DNA of 64,000 bases from Haloparvum alkalitolerans (GCF_050122995.1 NZ_JBNLIA010000011.1:62001-126000), one strand, 5' to 3'. Counted from the stretch's first letter, positions 9,351 through 18,374 are shown. Notes: generated by a model not told the origin, from the sequence alone. Numbers and translations: made by a program.

Positions 9351-9902
9351 ATGTCCGAACCCTCGGAAGATGGGGTCCGATCGTGGACCGAGTCGATGAG
9401 CGCCCGCGAACGCATTCGAGCGGTCGCCGAGACGCTCCGCGAACCGCGGTCGATCAACTGGGTCAGCGAGCAGGCCGACGCCGCCTGGAGCACGACCAAC
9501 GAGGAGCTCCAATCCCTCGTCGAGCAGGGCCAGTTGCGCCGCGTCGAAGCCGGCGAGACGACGCGCTACCAGCCGGACTACACGCGACTGCTCTTCGAGG
9601 AGATCCGCACGCTCATCGAGGAGAACACGCGCGAGGATCTCCGGAGCGAACTGGCGGCGATCACCGAGGAGATCGAGGAATGGCAGGCGACCTACGACGT
9701 CGAGACGTGGGAGGAGCTCGAACAGTCGCTCGCCGACGGGGACCTCGCGAGTGCCGAGCTTCGCGACCGCCGCGACGTCATCGCGTTCTGGCGCGAGAAC
9801 GAGGCGGATCGTCGCCTCATCAAGCACGCGCTGGAACTCTACTCCGACGTCGAAGCCGCTCGCGAACGACTGACCGACGTGGCTGACCGGGCCACGAGCT
9901 AA
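9351..9902 (+). CDS. Winged-helix protein, likely antitoxin/regulator (DUF7342-like)
   Basis: A 183-residue protein with an N-terminal winged helix (residues ~15-80: ARERIRAVAETL, INWVSEQADAAWSTTNEEL, then a wing ending TTRYQPDY) and a long charged helical C-terminus (~80-180) suited to dimerisation. It resembles a haloarchaeal family I know as DUF7342, often mislabelled TrmB-like. It is followed after 15 bp by a small gene, and the two look co-transcribed from the promoter at 9304. Such a DNA-binding protein plus small partner arrangement suggests an antitoxin or autoregulator; that role is inference. Confidence 0.7.
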   Translation: MSEPSEDGVRSWTESMSARERIRAVAETLREPRSINWVSEQADAAWSTTNEELQSLVEQGQLRRVEAGETTRYQPDYTRLLFEEIRTLIEENTREDLRSELAAITEEIEEWQATYDVETWEELEQSLADGDLASAELRDRRDVIAFWRENEADRRLIKHALELYSDVEAARERLTDVADRATS

Positions 9903-9917
9903 TCCTCCGCTCTCACG

Positions 9918-10406
9918 ATGATCTTCCTCGCCGGTCGCGACCGCTATACGCAGCGGACCCTTCTCCGCGACGTCCACGACCGATTGACGAGGCAGGCCGG
10001 GTGTGAGACGGTGCAGTATCGCCCGTCCCGACGGCGGCCCCGGTACGTCATCGCGGATGTCGATCCGACGACGTTCCTGAGTGACGCGTACGACGCGGCG
10101 GCCGCACGACTGGAGATCCGCTTCTGGTACCCCGCCGGCGTCGACCACGAGTACTACCGCATCAACTGGGTCGAGCCGGACCGAAACCTGATGCTCGGGT
10201 TCCACCAGGACGCCGACCATCCGGATCTCGGGCCCTGCCACGTCCAACTCAACTACGACGACACGCCGGTCGATCGGCACAGCGCGGCGTTTCTCGATGA
10301 GCATCCACTCGCGGTCCTCGATGACCGACTTCAGCAGTTGCCAGCGCTGGCAGAGGCGGTTCGCTGGGACAACGGGACGCCCTCGCTTCCGACCTGGCCA
10401 GTCTAG
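9918..10406 (+). CDS. Small partner protein, possible TumE/DUF6516-like toxin
   Basis: A 162-residue protein in an apparent operon with the HTH gene (15-bp gap). The middle reads like the TumE/DUF6516 toxin family: an ARLEIRFWYPAG strand, HEYYRINWVEPDRNLMLGFHQD and a histidine-bearing segment LGPCHVQLNY, ending in a Pro-rich tail. In known TumE systems a small toxin sits beside an HTH antitoxin. Here the similarity is by eye only and the order is antitoxin first. The N-terminal ~55 residues (AGRDRYTQRTLLRDVHDRL) are additional to the family core. If not a toxin, it is a conserved haloarchaeal hypothetical. Confidence 0.6.
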   Translation: MIFLAGRDRYTQRTLLRDVHDRLTRQAGCETVQYRPSRRRPRYVIADVDPTTFLSDAYDAAAARLEIRFWYPAGVDHEYYRINWVEPDRNLMLGFHQDADHPDLGPCHVQLNYDDTPVDRHSAAFLDEHPLAVLDDRLQQLPALAEAVRWDNGTPSLPTWPV

Positions 10407-10525
10407 ATGGTGGCTCGGATTAGCGAACGCGGCGGACTGGCTCCGAACGAACCGTCAGGTTTCGGAGAACTCGACGAGCGGCGAACGACTCCCGCCCTCT
10501 CAGAAATTCCGCCGACCGCGCTCCC

Positions 10526-12295
10526 CTACTTCTCCTCGGAGTGCCGGATCTCGACCGCGATGCCGCGCGAGGAGTCGACCATTTCGGGGCCGCTCATGGA
10601 CGCGCGGCCGACCGCGAACGCCTTCGGGCCCTCGACGACGACCTCGTCGCCGGGCCTGATGTCGTCGCTCGCGTCGAGGACGCCGGGCGCGAGCACCGAG
10701 CCGCGGGGGACGAAGCCGTCGATCTCGACGCGCTTGGTGGGGGCGTCGCTCTCCACCCAGCGCTTCCCGCCCGCGAGCGTGAACGAGAGGACGCCGTACT
10801 GCGGGACCATGGTGGCGAGTTGGGTGCCGTCGTCGCCGACGCCGTCGGTCCACGACTGGAGCTTGGGGTAGCGGCCGGTCGTCCGCAGGTCCGCGGGGAA
10901 CAGCGCGTCGCCGGCGCCGTCGCCGAGCTGGTAGTCCGCCATCGCGCGGACGGTGGCGTGCTCGCGCTCGCGCTTGCGGTAGGCCTCCTCGCCCTGCAGC
11001 GCGGCGTTGAGCTCGCCGAGCGACTCGTCCGTCGTGGGGTGGTCGACGCAGGTGTACTCGAAGGGGGTGTCCACTTCGGCGGCGACGCGCTCGCAGATCT
11101 CGCGGTAGCCGTCCTCCGGGACGTGCGCGATCACGCGCGGGTAGTCGTTGCGCTCGAGGTAGCGCCGGAGCACCTCCGCGACGAACTCGATCTCGTCGCC
11201 GGACCAGTCGCCCGTGACGACGCTGTCGTAGTGCTGGGCGGGGTAGGTCGTCTCCAGCTCCTGCGGGACGACGCCGATGGGCGAGGTCATGGAGGCGACG
11301 TGGCCGCGCCACTGGATGGCGTCGTGGAACTGGCGGTGGCTCTGGGAGTCGGAGTAGGGCTTCGTCGCCGAGCAGGGGACCAGCACGAGCGGGTGGTCCG
11401 TCAGCCGGCTGCGGTAGCGGCTGGTGACGCGGTCCGCGAAGCGCTGGATCTCGACGCGCGAGAGGGTGTCCTCCGTCGCGGCCGTCAGCTCCGAATCGCG
11501 GATGAGCGGCGTCCGCTCCTCCAGGTACGCCCACTGGTCGTCCAGCCGGCGCATCGTCGCGGTGAGCCACTGGTCGTGGCGGGCCTGTCCCTCGACGTAG
11601 TCGCGGAGCCGCCCCTCGCGGATCCGGTGTCTGATCCGGCGCAGTTCGGCCTTCAGGGCGTTGACGTTGTGCGCGGCGCAGTCGGCGCGGTCGAACGCCT
11701 CCCGCGGCGTCGCACAGGCCGGACAGGCACAGGGGAGTCCCTCGAGGTCTTCCAGGAAGTACTCGCCCTCGTCGGTGAGGTACATCCCCTCCAGTCCCCT
11801 CGCGCGGGCCTTCGTCGCGTCCAGCAGGTCGACGCCCGCGTAGACGAGCGTCGCGGCGTTGCGCGGCGTGGCGACGCCGGACAGAAAGACGGCGGTGTCG
11901 GTGGGGAGCGTCTCGCGCACGTCGACGATCGCCTCGACGAACGCCGCGGCGTGGCCGACGAACCCCTCGGCGTCCGAGAGGAGGTAGGCGTCGGCGCCCA
12001 CGTCGCGGGCGTCGTCCGCGGCCACGACCGCGGCGCTGGGGTAGTCCACGTCCGGGCCGTCGACCCGGAACGACTCCTTGACGGGGTCGCGGGTGCCGGC
12101 GGGGAACGCGCGATGCGGGAGGACGGTCAGCGCGTCGTCGTCGCCGTCGGGAACCTCCTGCTCGGCGGCCCAGAGGCTGCCCGCGTCCGCGAGGAAGGGG
12201 TCCGCGAGCGCCGGCGTCGTCACCGGGTCCGCGAGGCGCAACTCGCCCAGTCGGGCGGCGCCGTCGCGCTCGTGGACCTCGAAGTGGTCGGTCAT
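10526..12295 (-). CDS. arcS: Archaeosine synthase ArcS (TgtA2)
   Basis: A 589-residue archaeosine synthase, which acts on preQ0 at tRNA position 15 on the way to archaeosine. The N-terminal half is a TGT-like barrel, with a zinc-binding C-x-C-x2-C cluster in GLPCACPACATP followed by a histidine (CAAHNVNALK). The ArcS-specific core shows PCSATKPYSDSQSH, and the last ~80 residues are a PUA RNA-binding domain (EIDGFVPRGSVLAPGV onward). It lies 47 bp downstream of tgtA on the same strand, so both enzymes of the modification are made together. The start at 12295 agrees with the start of homology. Confidence 0.92.
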   Translation of the reverse strand: MTDHFEVHERDGAARLGELRLADPVTTPALADPFLADAGSLWAAEQEVPDGDDDALTVLPHRAFPAGTRDPVKESFRVDGPDVDYPSAAVVAADDARDVGADAYLLSDAEGFVGHAAAFVEAIVDVRETLPTDTAVFLSGVATPRNAATLVYAGVDLLDATKARARGLEGMYLTDEGEYFLEDLEGLPCACPACATPREAFDRADCAAHNVNALKAELRRIRHRIREGRLRDYVEGQARHDQWLTATMRRLDDQWAYLEERTPLIRDSELTAATEDTLSRVEIQRFADRVTSRYRSRLTDHPLVLVPCSATKPYSDSQSHRQFHDAIQWRGHVASMTSPIGVVPQELETTYPAQHYDSVVTGDWSGDEIEFVAEVLRRYLERNDYPRVIAHVPEDGYREICERVAAEVDTPFEYTCVDHPTTDESLGELNAALQGEEAYRKREREHATVRAMADYQLGDGAGDALFPADLRTTGRYPKLQSWTDGVGDDGTQLATMVPQYGVLSFTLAGGKRWVESDAPTKRVEIDGFVPRGSVLAPGVLDASDDIRPGDEVVVEGPKAFAVGRASMSGPEMVDSSRGIAVEIRHSEEK

Positions 12296-12342
12296 ACCCG
12301 TTCTCGACGGCGGACGGTCAATTGCGTTGCGTTCGCGCTTCG

Positions 12343-13824
12343 CTATCGGTGCAACTCGGCGAGGTTCTCCAGCGTCACCGCGTCCGGGACGGCCGCGAGC
12401 GCGCGCTCGTCCCAGTCGTCGTGGGCGAGGGTCACGTCGGCCTCGGGATTGGCGGCGACGAGTCGGGCGACGCCCGCCGCGGCCGCGCGCTGGAGGTCCG
12501 GGTCGGCGCGCTCGGGCACGGTCGCGGTGAGGGGATACGTCTCCGAGAGCGCCGCGGGCGCGGGGCCGAACGGCGGCCACACCCGCCACGCCTCGTCGAA
12601 GTCGTGGTCCGAGGGCGCCTTCGATTGCGTGAGCAGCAGGCTGTCGGGGACCGGCAGGCGTTCGATCCGGTCGTGGTAGCGCGCGACCTCGGGCCGGCGG
12701 GCCGACTCCCGCGAGAGGTAGAAGAAGCTCCCCTTCGAGACGGGGTCGTGGGCCTCCACCTGCTCGGCGTGGTCCAGAAGGGTCCGATAGCCGTCGAGCA
12801 TCCTGGGGTGCCCGCGAGCGCGGCGCTCCACGAGCTCCATGAGGTTCCCCGACGCGATGGCCTGCTTGATCCGCCGCATCTCCTCGAAGGTGACGTGGAG
12901 GTTGTGCTCGGCGAGCAGGCGCTCCGTCTCGTCGTCGGGCGCGCCGCGGACGTCAGCGGGCGTGTGCTCGGCACAGACCGGACACGAGCAGGGGAAGTGG
13001 CGGAGCTCCTCCAGCTGCTCGGTACCGGAGACGGTGAGGTACCGGCCGTCACGGGCCATCAGCGCGTACGCCGCGGAGTCGAACAGGTCGCAGCCACAGG
13101 CGACCGCCAGCGCCAGCATCATCGGGTGGCCGGCGCCGAACAGGTGGACCGGCGCGGCGGGGCCCAGCCCGCGCTTCGCGCCCAGCACGGCCTCGACCAT
13201 GTCCGCGTAGCGGTAGCCGTTCATCATCGGCACGACCGCGCCGACCGGGAACACGTCCAGGTCGGTCGCGGCCGCGTGGCTGCCCGCCTCCTCGCGCAGG
13301 TCGGGATACGTCGACCCCTGCACGGGCGCGTTGACCAGCATCTCGCCGGTGTCGACCGTCTCCGCCTCCGCGAGCGCGTCCTTCGTCTCCGCCAGGTCCG
13401 AGACGGCGGTCTCGCGGTCGACGTCCGGCGGCGTGGGGATGTCGACGGGCGTCCCGATGTCGGAGCCGATGGCGCGCTGGAACTCGAGGATCTCCTCGGT
13501 CGTCACGTCGATGTCGCCGTACTCCGCCAGCTGGAAGGAGCCGGAGTCGGTCATGATCGCGCCGTCGAAGCCGAGCAGCTCGTGGAGCCCCTCCTCCAGC
13601 GCACGCTCGCGAACGCGGTCGGTGTTCCTGATGATGTAGGAGTTGGTGATGAGGATCTCCGCGCCGAACTCCTCGCGGAGCCGCCGCGGTTCGATCGTGA
13701 GCACGTTCGGGTTGACGACGGGCAGGAGGGCGGGCGTCTCGACGGTCTGGTCCGCCCGCGGGACCTCCAGCCGGCCGAGCCGGCCCATCCCGTCGTGGTT
13801 CCGGACTTCGAACTGCTCGCGCAT
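12343..13824 (-). CDS. tgtA: tRNA-guanine(15) transglycosylase TgtA
   Basis: A 493-residue archaeal TGT that swaps guanine 15 of tRNA for preQ0. The active-site loop MTDSGSFQ (D93) and the nucleophile region CDLFDSAAYALMARDGR are clear, and the zinc site is in FPCSCPVCAEHTP. A C-terminal extension beyond the barrel lacks an obvious PUA domain; ArcS next door carries one. The start MREQFEVRNHDG at 13824 begins the family homology. The frame is open upstream for another ~640 nt, but that is repeat sequence, not coding. Confidence 0.92.
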   Translation of the reverse strand: MREQFEVRNHDGMGRLGRLEVPRADQTVETPALLPVVNPNVLTIEPRRLREEFGAEILITNSYIIRNTDRVRERALEEGLHELLGFDGAIMTDSGSFQLAEYGDIDVTTEEILEFQRAIGSDIGTPVDIPTPPDVDRETAVSDLAETKDALAEAETVDTGEMLVNAPVQGSTYPDLREEAGSHAAATDLDVFPVGAVVPMMNGYRYADMVEAVLGAKRGLGPAAPVHLFGAGHPMMLALAVACGCDLFDSAAYALMARDGRYLTVSGTEQLEELRHFPCSCPVCAEHTPADVRGAPDDETERLLAEHNLHVTFEEMRRIKQAIASGNLMELVERRARGHPRMLDGYRTLLDHAEQVEAHDPVSKGSFFYLSRESARRPEVARYHDRIERLPVPDSLLLTQSKAPSDHDFDEAWRVWPPFGPAPAALSETYPLTATVPERADPDLQRAAAAGVARLVAANPEADVTLAHDDWDERALAAVPDAVTLENLAELHR

Positions 13825-14474
13825 GGACGCAGTCGGTGAGGGGCGGCGGTAAGGATTGCGTTCGGGCGTGGACGGGGTTGGGGAGGTTTCCGTCTCGGTT
13901 GCTGGCTCTTTGGACGGCGATTGTTCTGTCTCAGTTGCGGATCCTGCTGATCGGGACGGCAACACCCAGAACGCCCCAGCCGGCTCTCCCGACGACGCGT
14001 TTTCTGTGTCTGCTACTGATCCTGCTGTTCGGGACAGCAACATCCAGAAAGCCCCAGCCGGCTCTCTGGACGACGTTTCTGTTTCTGTCGTAGCTCCTGC
14101 CGATCTGGACAGCACCACCCAGAAAGCCCCAGCTGGCTCGACCGGCCGCGGCACGCTCTGCGCTCCTCGCTCCCCGCACAGCTCGCTGCGGTGCTTGAGG
14201 CGCCGGGGCCGGGTCGAGCCGGCTGCCCCTTTCAGTCCCACCTCGCCCCGCTCCGCACCGTAGGCCTCGCACCTCCCCAACCTCGGCCGCGGGCCGGCCG
14301 CGAAACCGCAGCGCGGGACAACCCGCGTCCCGCTGGCCTCCAGCGTGCAGTAGCGCGCTGGAGACACCGCAGGCGGCCGGCCCGCGACCTCCCTCGCGCG
14401 CGTTTCTCGCGCGCGCCGACCGCCAGGTACGTGCTGTACAGCAGCGCTTCCGGTCTCGAAGGGTTGCACAACCG
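13825..14474. repeat. Gene-free repeat and hairpin block upstream of tgtA
   Basis: About 650 bases with no supportable gene. From 13888 to 14145 there are three to four imperfect copies of a ~78-bp unit; its GGCTC(T/G) core recurs at 13904, 13982, 14060 and 14135 (spacing 78, 78, 75). The most conserved part reads CCAGAAAGCCCCAGC. The last copy flows into a long inverted repeat (arms near 14131-14147 and 14207-14224). Further perfect hairpins follow at 14312-14327, 14338-14363 (arms CTCCAGCG) and 14395-14415 (arms CGCGCGCG). Because the period is a multiple of three, several frames stay open, which explains the spurious extension upstream of tgtA. Confidence 0.75.
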
Positions 14475-14822
14475 TCAGTCGTCGAGCGTCTCGGTGTACG
14501 TCTCCAGCGCCGCGACCGCGCCGTCCTCGAAGCCGAACACGTCGACGAAGGCGAACAGGTCCTCGCCGTCGGGGCCGCGGAGCCGCCCCCGTACCGCGAC
14601 GCCGATCCCCTCGGGGTAGACGCCGTCGACCGCGTGCGTGGTGTCGGTCATCGGACGCTCGTCGCGCATGAACCGGACGAAGGCGCTTCGCCCCTCGAGG
14701 GTCCGGTCCGGCCGGTAGTGGACGAACTCCGGGCGAAGCAGGGCCGCGAGGCGGTCGTAGTCGCCGGCGTCGATGGCGTCGTAGTACGCCCGTGCCTTCG
14801 CCTCGGCGTCGGCCGGGGTCAC
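14475..14822 (-). CDS. SnoaL-like/NTF2-fold protein
   Basis: A 115-residue protein with the NTF2-like pattern: N-terminal helix ADAEAKARAYYDAIDAGDYDRLAALL, the EFVHYRPDRTLEGRSAFVRFM segment, and a final beta sheet (FAFVDVFGFEDGAVAALETY). SnoaL-like proteins bind or isomerise small hydrophobic molecules, but many are uncharacterised. It starts with GTG and lies 48 bp downstream of the cupin gene on the same strand, probably co-transcribed with it. Substrate unknown. Confidence 0.8.
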   Translation of the reverse strand: MTPADAEAKARAYYDAIDAGDYDRLAALLRPEFVHYRPDRTLEGRSAFVRFMRDERPMTDTTHAVDGVYPEGIGVAVRGRLRGPDGEDLFAFVDVFGFEDGAVAALETYTETLDD

Positions 14823-14870
14823 GGTCGCGCCCCGCGCGTCCTCGTCTCCCCCGTCATCGCGGTCCCCCGA

Positions 14871-15293
14871 TCACTCCTCCACGAGTTCGATGGCGTCGTC
14901 GCCGTGGGGCACCGTACAGAGGAACGCGGCCCGCGTCGTGCCGTCGTTCTCGTACCAGTGCTCGACGCCCGCGGGGATCAGCAGGGAGTCGCCCGGGCCG
15001 ACGCGGTGCTCCTCGTCGCCGATACCCACCACGTAGTCGCCCGCCAGCACGTACTGGATGTGCTCGACCTCGTTGGTGTGGCGCGGGACGGTGCCGTCCG
15101 GTTCGATCAGGAACTTCCGGAGCGCGAAGTTCGGCGCGCCGTGCTCCTCGCCGATCAGGACGCCCTTCCCCATGCCGTCGGCCGCGCCGACCACTTCGTA
15201 CTCGATCTCGCCGTCGCGTCGGATGACGGGTTCCGGTGCCGCGCCGCCGTCGGTGTCGCCGTCGGGGTCGGTGTCGCCGTCGGTGTCGCTCAT
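14871..15293 (-). CDS. Cupin-domain protein
   Basis: A 140-residue single-domain cupin after a short acidic tail (residues 1-20, DTDGDTDPDGDTDGG). Cupin motif 1 is visible as PRHTNEVEHIQYVLAGDYVVG, and motif 2 as PGDSLLIPAGVEHWYEN. The His/Glu/His residues suggest metal binding. It is divergent from the M50 protease gene, with 130 bp between the starts. The function may be sugar-isomerase-like or a small-molecule sensor; it cannot be told from sequence. Confidence 0.85.
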   Translation of the reverse strand: MSDTDGDTDPDGDTDGGAAPEPVIRRDGEIEYEVVGAADGMGKGVLIGEEHGAPNFALRKFLIEPDGTVPRHTNEVEHIQYVLAGDYVVGIGDEEHRVGPGDSLLIPAGVEHWYENDGTTRAAFLCTVPHGDDAIELVEE

Positions 15294-15423
15294 ACCTCCC
15301 CTCGCGGCCGGCGGGACTTATAAGGCCGGTTCGCCGGTCCGCGGCGCGTCGGGGAACGGTTTTTCGGCCGGCCGCGGCACCGCTCGCCCCGCCTTTATCA
15401 GCGCGGCCCGCCAATGGCGAGGC

Positions 15424-16623
15424 ATGCGAGGTATCACGATCGGGCGCCTGTTCGGCATTCCGATCAAGCTCAACTGGACGTTCCTGCTTGTGTTGCCGCT
15501 GTTCGCGTACCTGATCGGCTCGGACGTGGCGGCCATCGCGACGGTCGTCAACGAGACGATGGGCGCGGGGATCGACGTCGCGTCGCTGGAGGCGGGGACG
15601 ACCCCGTGGCTGATCGGGCTCGCGTCCGCGCTGGGGCTGTTCGCGGGCGTGCTCGTCCACGAGTTCGGTCACTCGCTGGTGGCGATACGCTACGGCTACG
15701 CCATCGACTCCATCACGCTCTGGCTCCTCGGCGGGATGGCCAACTTCGCCGAACTCCCCGAGGACTGGAAACAGGAGTTCTGGATCGCGGTCGCCGGTCC
15801 GATCACCAGCATCGGCGTCGGCGTGGTCTGTTACGGGCTGTTCCTCGCGACGCCCGCGGGCCTCGACCCGCTGCTTCTCGTGTTCGGCTATCTCGCCGTC
15901 CTGAACGTGGTGCTCGCCGTCTTCAACATGCTGCCGGCGTTCCCGATGGACGGCGGCCGCGTGCTCCGCGCGCTGCTCGCGCGCGGCAAGCCGCACGCGA
16001 AGGCGACCCAGCAGGCCGCGGAGGTCGGCAAGGTGTTCGCGTTCCTGCTCGGCATCATCGGGCTGTTCTCGAACCTGTTCCTGGTGCTTCTGGCCTTCTT
16101 CATCTACATCGCGGCCTCCGGCGAGGCCCAGCAGACGACGCTGAAGGCGGCCTTCCAGGACGTGCAGGTCGCGGACGTGATGACGCCCCGCGAGGACCTG
16201 GACGTGGTCTCCGAGGAGACGACCGTCGCGGAGCTGGTCGACCGGATGTTCCGCGAGCGCCACACCGGCTACCCGGTGCTGGACGGCGACGACCTCGTCG
16301 GCCTCGTCACGCTCGAGGACGCCCGCGAGGTCCGCGAGGTGGAGCGGGACGCCTACGAGGTGGCCGAGATCATGGAGCGGGACATCAAGAGCGTCACGCC
16401 CGACACCGACGCGATGGAGGCGCTCCGACTGCTTCAGGAGCACGGCGTGGGGCGCCTGCCGGTCATCGACGCGAACGGCAACCTCGTCGGACTCGTCTCG
16501 CGGACGGACCTGATGACCGCGTTCAACGTGATCCAGACCGGCGGTCGCCCGGCGTCGCTCCGGCAGCGCGTGCTTCCGAGCGAGGGCGCCGCCGGCTCCG
16601 ACGACGCCGGGCCGCTGCGGTGA
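15424..16623 (+). CDS. Site-2 protease (M50) with CBS pair
   Basis: A 399-residue intramembrane metalloprotease. The zinc motif HEFGH (79-83) lies in a transmembrane helix, and the second ligand region FNMLPAFPMDGGR (167-179) in another. About six membrane helices are followed by two CBS domains (~250-305 and ~312-368) facing the cytosol. S2P enzymes cut membrane-bound regulators; the CBS pair is known in this archaeal subgroup and probably senses adenine nucleotides. It stands alone on the plus strand. The start at 15424 begins with the conserved MRGITIGRLFGIPI. Confidence 0.92.
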   Translation: MRGITIGRLFGIPIKLNWTFLLVLPLFAYLIGSDVAAIATVVNETMGAGIDVASLEAGTTPWLIGLASALGLFAGVLVHEFGHSLVAIRYGYAIDSITLWLLGGMANFAELPEDWKQEFWIAVAGPITSIGVGVVCYGLFLATPAGLDPLLLVFGYLAVLNVVLAVFNMLPAFPMDGGRVLRALLARGKPHAKATQQAAEVGKVFAFLLGIIGLFSNLFLVLLAFFIYIAASGEAQQTTLKAAFQDVQVADVMTPREDLDVVSEETTVAELVDRMFRERHTGYPVLDGDDLVGLVTLEDAREVREVERDAYEVAEIMERDIKSVTPDTDAMEALRLLQEHGVGRLPVIDANGNLVGLVSRTDLMTAFNVIQTGGRPASLRQRVLPSEGAAGSDDAGPLR

Positions 16624-16650
16624 GGCGCGCGCCGACGAGCAGCGCCGCGG

Positions 16651-17013
16651 TCAGTCCTCCGTCTCCTCCTGGTCGGCGCCGGGCGCGTTGCGCTTGACGC
16701 CGTCGACCGCGTCCTCCGCGGCCGACCGCGAGGCGTACCCCTCGCCCGAGTCCGCGAGGATGTTGCCGTTGCGGTGGCGGAGCCGCCAGCGCCATTCGCC
16801 GCCCTGGTCCTCGTACACCTCGAAGGCGGCGTCCTCGACGTCGAGCACGTCGGCCTCGGGCGCGTAGTCGCGGACGCGGTCGACCGCCTCGCGCGCGCCG
16901 CGCTCGTCGGCGTAGCCCTGCCCGGAGTCGGCGATGATGTTCCCGTTCTCGTGTCGGAGCCGCCAGCGGTACTTCCCGCGCTTGTCCTCGAAGACCTCAA
17001 ACGTTGCACTCAT
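16651..17013 (-). CDS. Tandem DUF1508 (YegP-like) protein
   Basis: A 120-residue protein made almost only of two DUF1508 repeats (about 4-52 and 62-110). Each has the signature F.(V/L)(F/Y)ED..G.(Y/W)RWRLRH.NGN followed by (I/L)ADSG.GYA. It is the same family as HVO_2922-type haloarchaeal proteins and E. coli YegP, whose function is poorly defined. The next gene upstream (17091-18374) carries three more copies of the domain on the same strand, 77 bp away. Confidence 0.88.
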   Translation of the reverse strand: MSATFEVFEDKRGKYRWRLRHENGNIIADSGQGYADERGAREAVDRVRDYAPEADVLDVEDAAFEVYEDQGGEWRWRLRHRNGNILADSGEGYASRSAAEDAVDGVKRNAPGADQEETED

Positions 17014-17090
17014 GGAACGTGTTACCGTGTCTCGATACTCACATAAAGGTGTGCGCCGGGGTCGGGAAACCGGTCGACGGACCGGCCGCC

Positions 17091-18374
17091 TCAGACGTTC
17101 TCGACGTCGGCGTCGGGCGCGTTCGACCGGACGCTGTCGAGTCCCTGTCGGGCCTTCGAGCGCGAGGAGTAGCCCTCGCCGGAGTCCGCCAGCACGTTGC
17201 CGTTCTCGTGGACGAGCCGCCAGCGGTGGTCGCCGGCCGCGTCGCGGTAGATCTCGAAGGCTGCGGGGTCGATCCGGAGGTAGTCGGCGCCCGCGACGTG
17301 CTCGCGGACGCGGGCGGTCGCGCGCTTCGCGTTCGACTTCGAGGCGTACCCCTCGCCGGAGTCACCGATGACGTTGCCGTTCTCGTGGCGGAGCCGCCAG
17401 CGCCAGCCCCCCTCGGCGTCCTCGAACAGTTCGAAGGTGGCCCGGCTCGCCACGTCCTCGTCCTCCGTGGGGACCGCCACGTCGGGGTCGTCCGCGTCAG
17501 CGGGCACCGGCTCCGCGTCCGCCTCGCCGGACTCGACAGCGCCGTCCTCCTCAGCGTCGGACGCATCCTCCTGGCCCTCGTCGGGCTCGATCCGGAGCAC
17601 GCCCGCGCCGAACGCGTTCCGCATCACGCTGTGCATCCCCTGCTGGGCCTTCTGTCGGCTGCTGTATCCCTGCCCGGAGTCGGCGATGACGTTGCCGTTG
17701 CGGTGGCGCAGCCGCCAGCGCGTCTCGCCCGCGCGGTCCTCGTAGAGCTCGAAGCGCGCGCGGCTGGTCCGGAGCGTCTCCAGCTCGGCGCTGGCGGCGG
17801 CCAGCTCCTCTTCCAACTCGCGGACGCGCGTCTGCGTCTCCTCCAGCTCCGCGGCCGTTTCGTCGAGCTCCGCGGCGGTCTCCTCCATCTCCGCGGCGGT
17901 GCCGGCCGACTCCTCGCGGAGCGTCTCGACCTCCTCGTACACCGGGTCGGTGACCATCGGGACGACCGCGCCGGCCAGTCCGATCAGGACGATGCCGGCG
18001 GCGTAGAGCGCGTTGACCACGCCGTTGCCGCCGCTTCGCGACCATCCGTCCGGGAAGACGACGAGGAAGTAGACGACCGCGAGCGCGGTCAACAGCGTTC
18101 CGAGCGCCGCGAGCGTCGTCGCCGACCGGCGCAGCGGGAACCGGACGACCGCCCCGAGCATCGCAAGCGGCGGCGAGAGCGCGACCAGCGCGTACCCGAG
18201 CGCCCGAACGCCCGTTCGCGGCTCCGTCAGGGCGAAGACGATCACGCCGAGGGCGCCACACAGCACCCCCAGCGCGAACAGCCAGTAGCCGCGGACCTCG
18301 TCGTCGGTCCGCGCGGTCCCGATGCGGTCCTCGTACAGTTCGGCGAGCGTTCCGGATGGTTTGGCATCAGACAT
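17091..18374 (-). CDS. Membrane-anchored triple DUF1508 protein
   Basis: A 427-residue protein with an unusual build. About four transmembrane helices (~31-51, 58-77, 88-107, 118-142) are followed by a coiled coil (~145-205, repeats of AAELxET). Then come three DUF1508 domains (~207-255, 312-362, 371-420), the first two separated by a ~50-residue acidic linker. The domains repeat the W/R-rich RWRLRHxNGN and DSGxGYxS motifs. The layout suggests a cytosolic sensing or scaffolding array held at the membrane. It may work with the neighbouring two-domain DUF1508 protein. No enzymatic motif seen. Confidence 0.82.
   Translation of the reverse strand: MSDAKPSGTLAELYEDRIGTARTDDEVRGYWLFALGVLCGALGVIVFALTEPRTGVRALGYALVALSPPLAMLGAVVRFPLRRSATTLAALGTLLTALAVVYFLVVFPDGWSRSGGNGVVNALYAAGIVLIGLAGAVVPMVTDPVYEEVETLREESAGTAAEMEETAAELDETAAELEETQTRVRELEEELAAASAELETLRTSRARFELYEDRAGETRWRLRHRNGNVIADSGQGYSSRQKAQQGMHSVMRNAFGAGVLRIEPDEGQEDASDAEEDGAVESGEADAEPVPADADDPDVAVPTEDEDVASRATFELFEDAEGGWRWRLRHENGNVIGDSGEGYASKSNAKRATARVREHVAGADYLRIDPAAFEIYRDAAGDHRWRLVHENGNVLADSGEGYSSRSKARQGLDSVRSNAPDADVENV

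Noticed and set aside
10541..12679. 712-residue plus-strand open frame
   Set aside because: Antisense to arcS and tgtA, which have complete catalytic motifs.
13888..14145. CRISPR-like array
   Set aside because: Repeat copies are degenerate along their whole length, with no conserved short repeat and unique spacer pattern and no cas genes.
13825..14469. N-terminal extension of TgtA through the repeat block
   Set aside because: The frame stays open only because the 78-bp repeats have a period divisible by three; TgtA homology begins at 13824.
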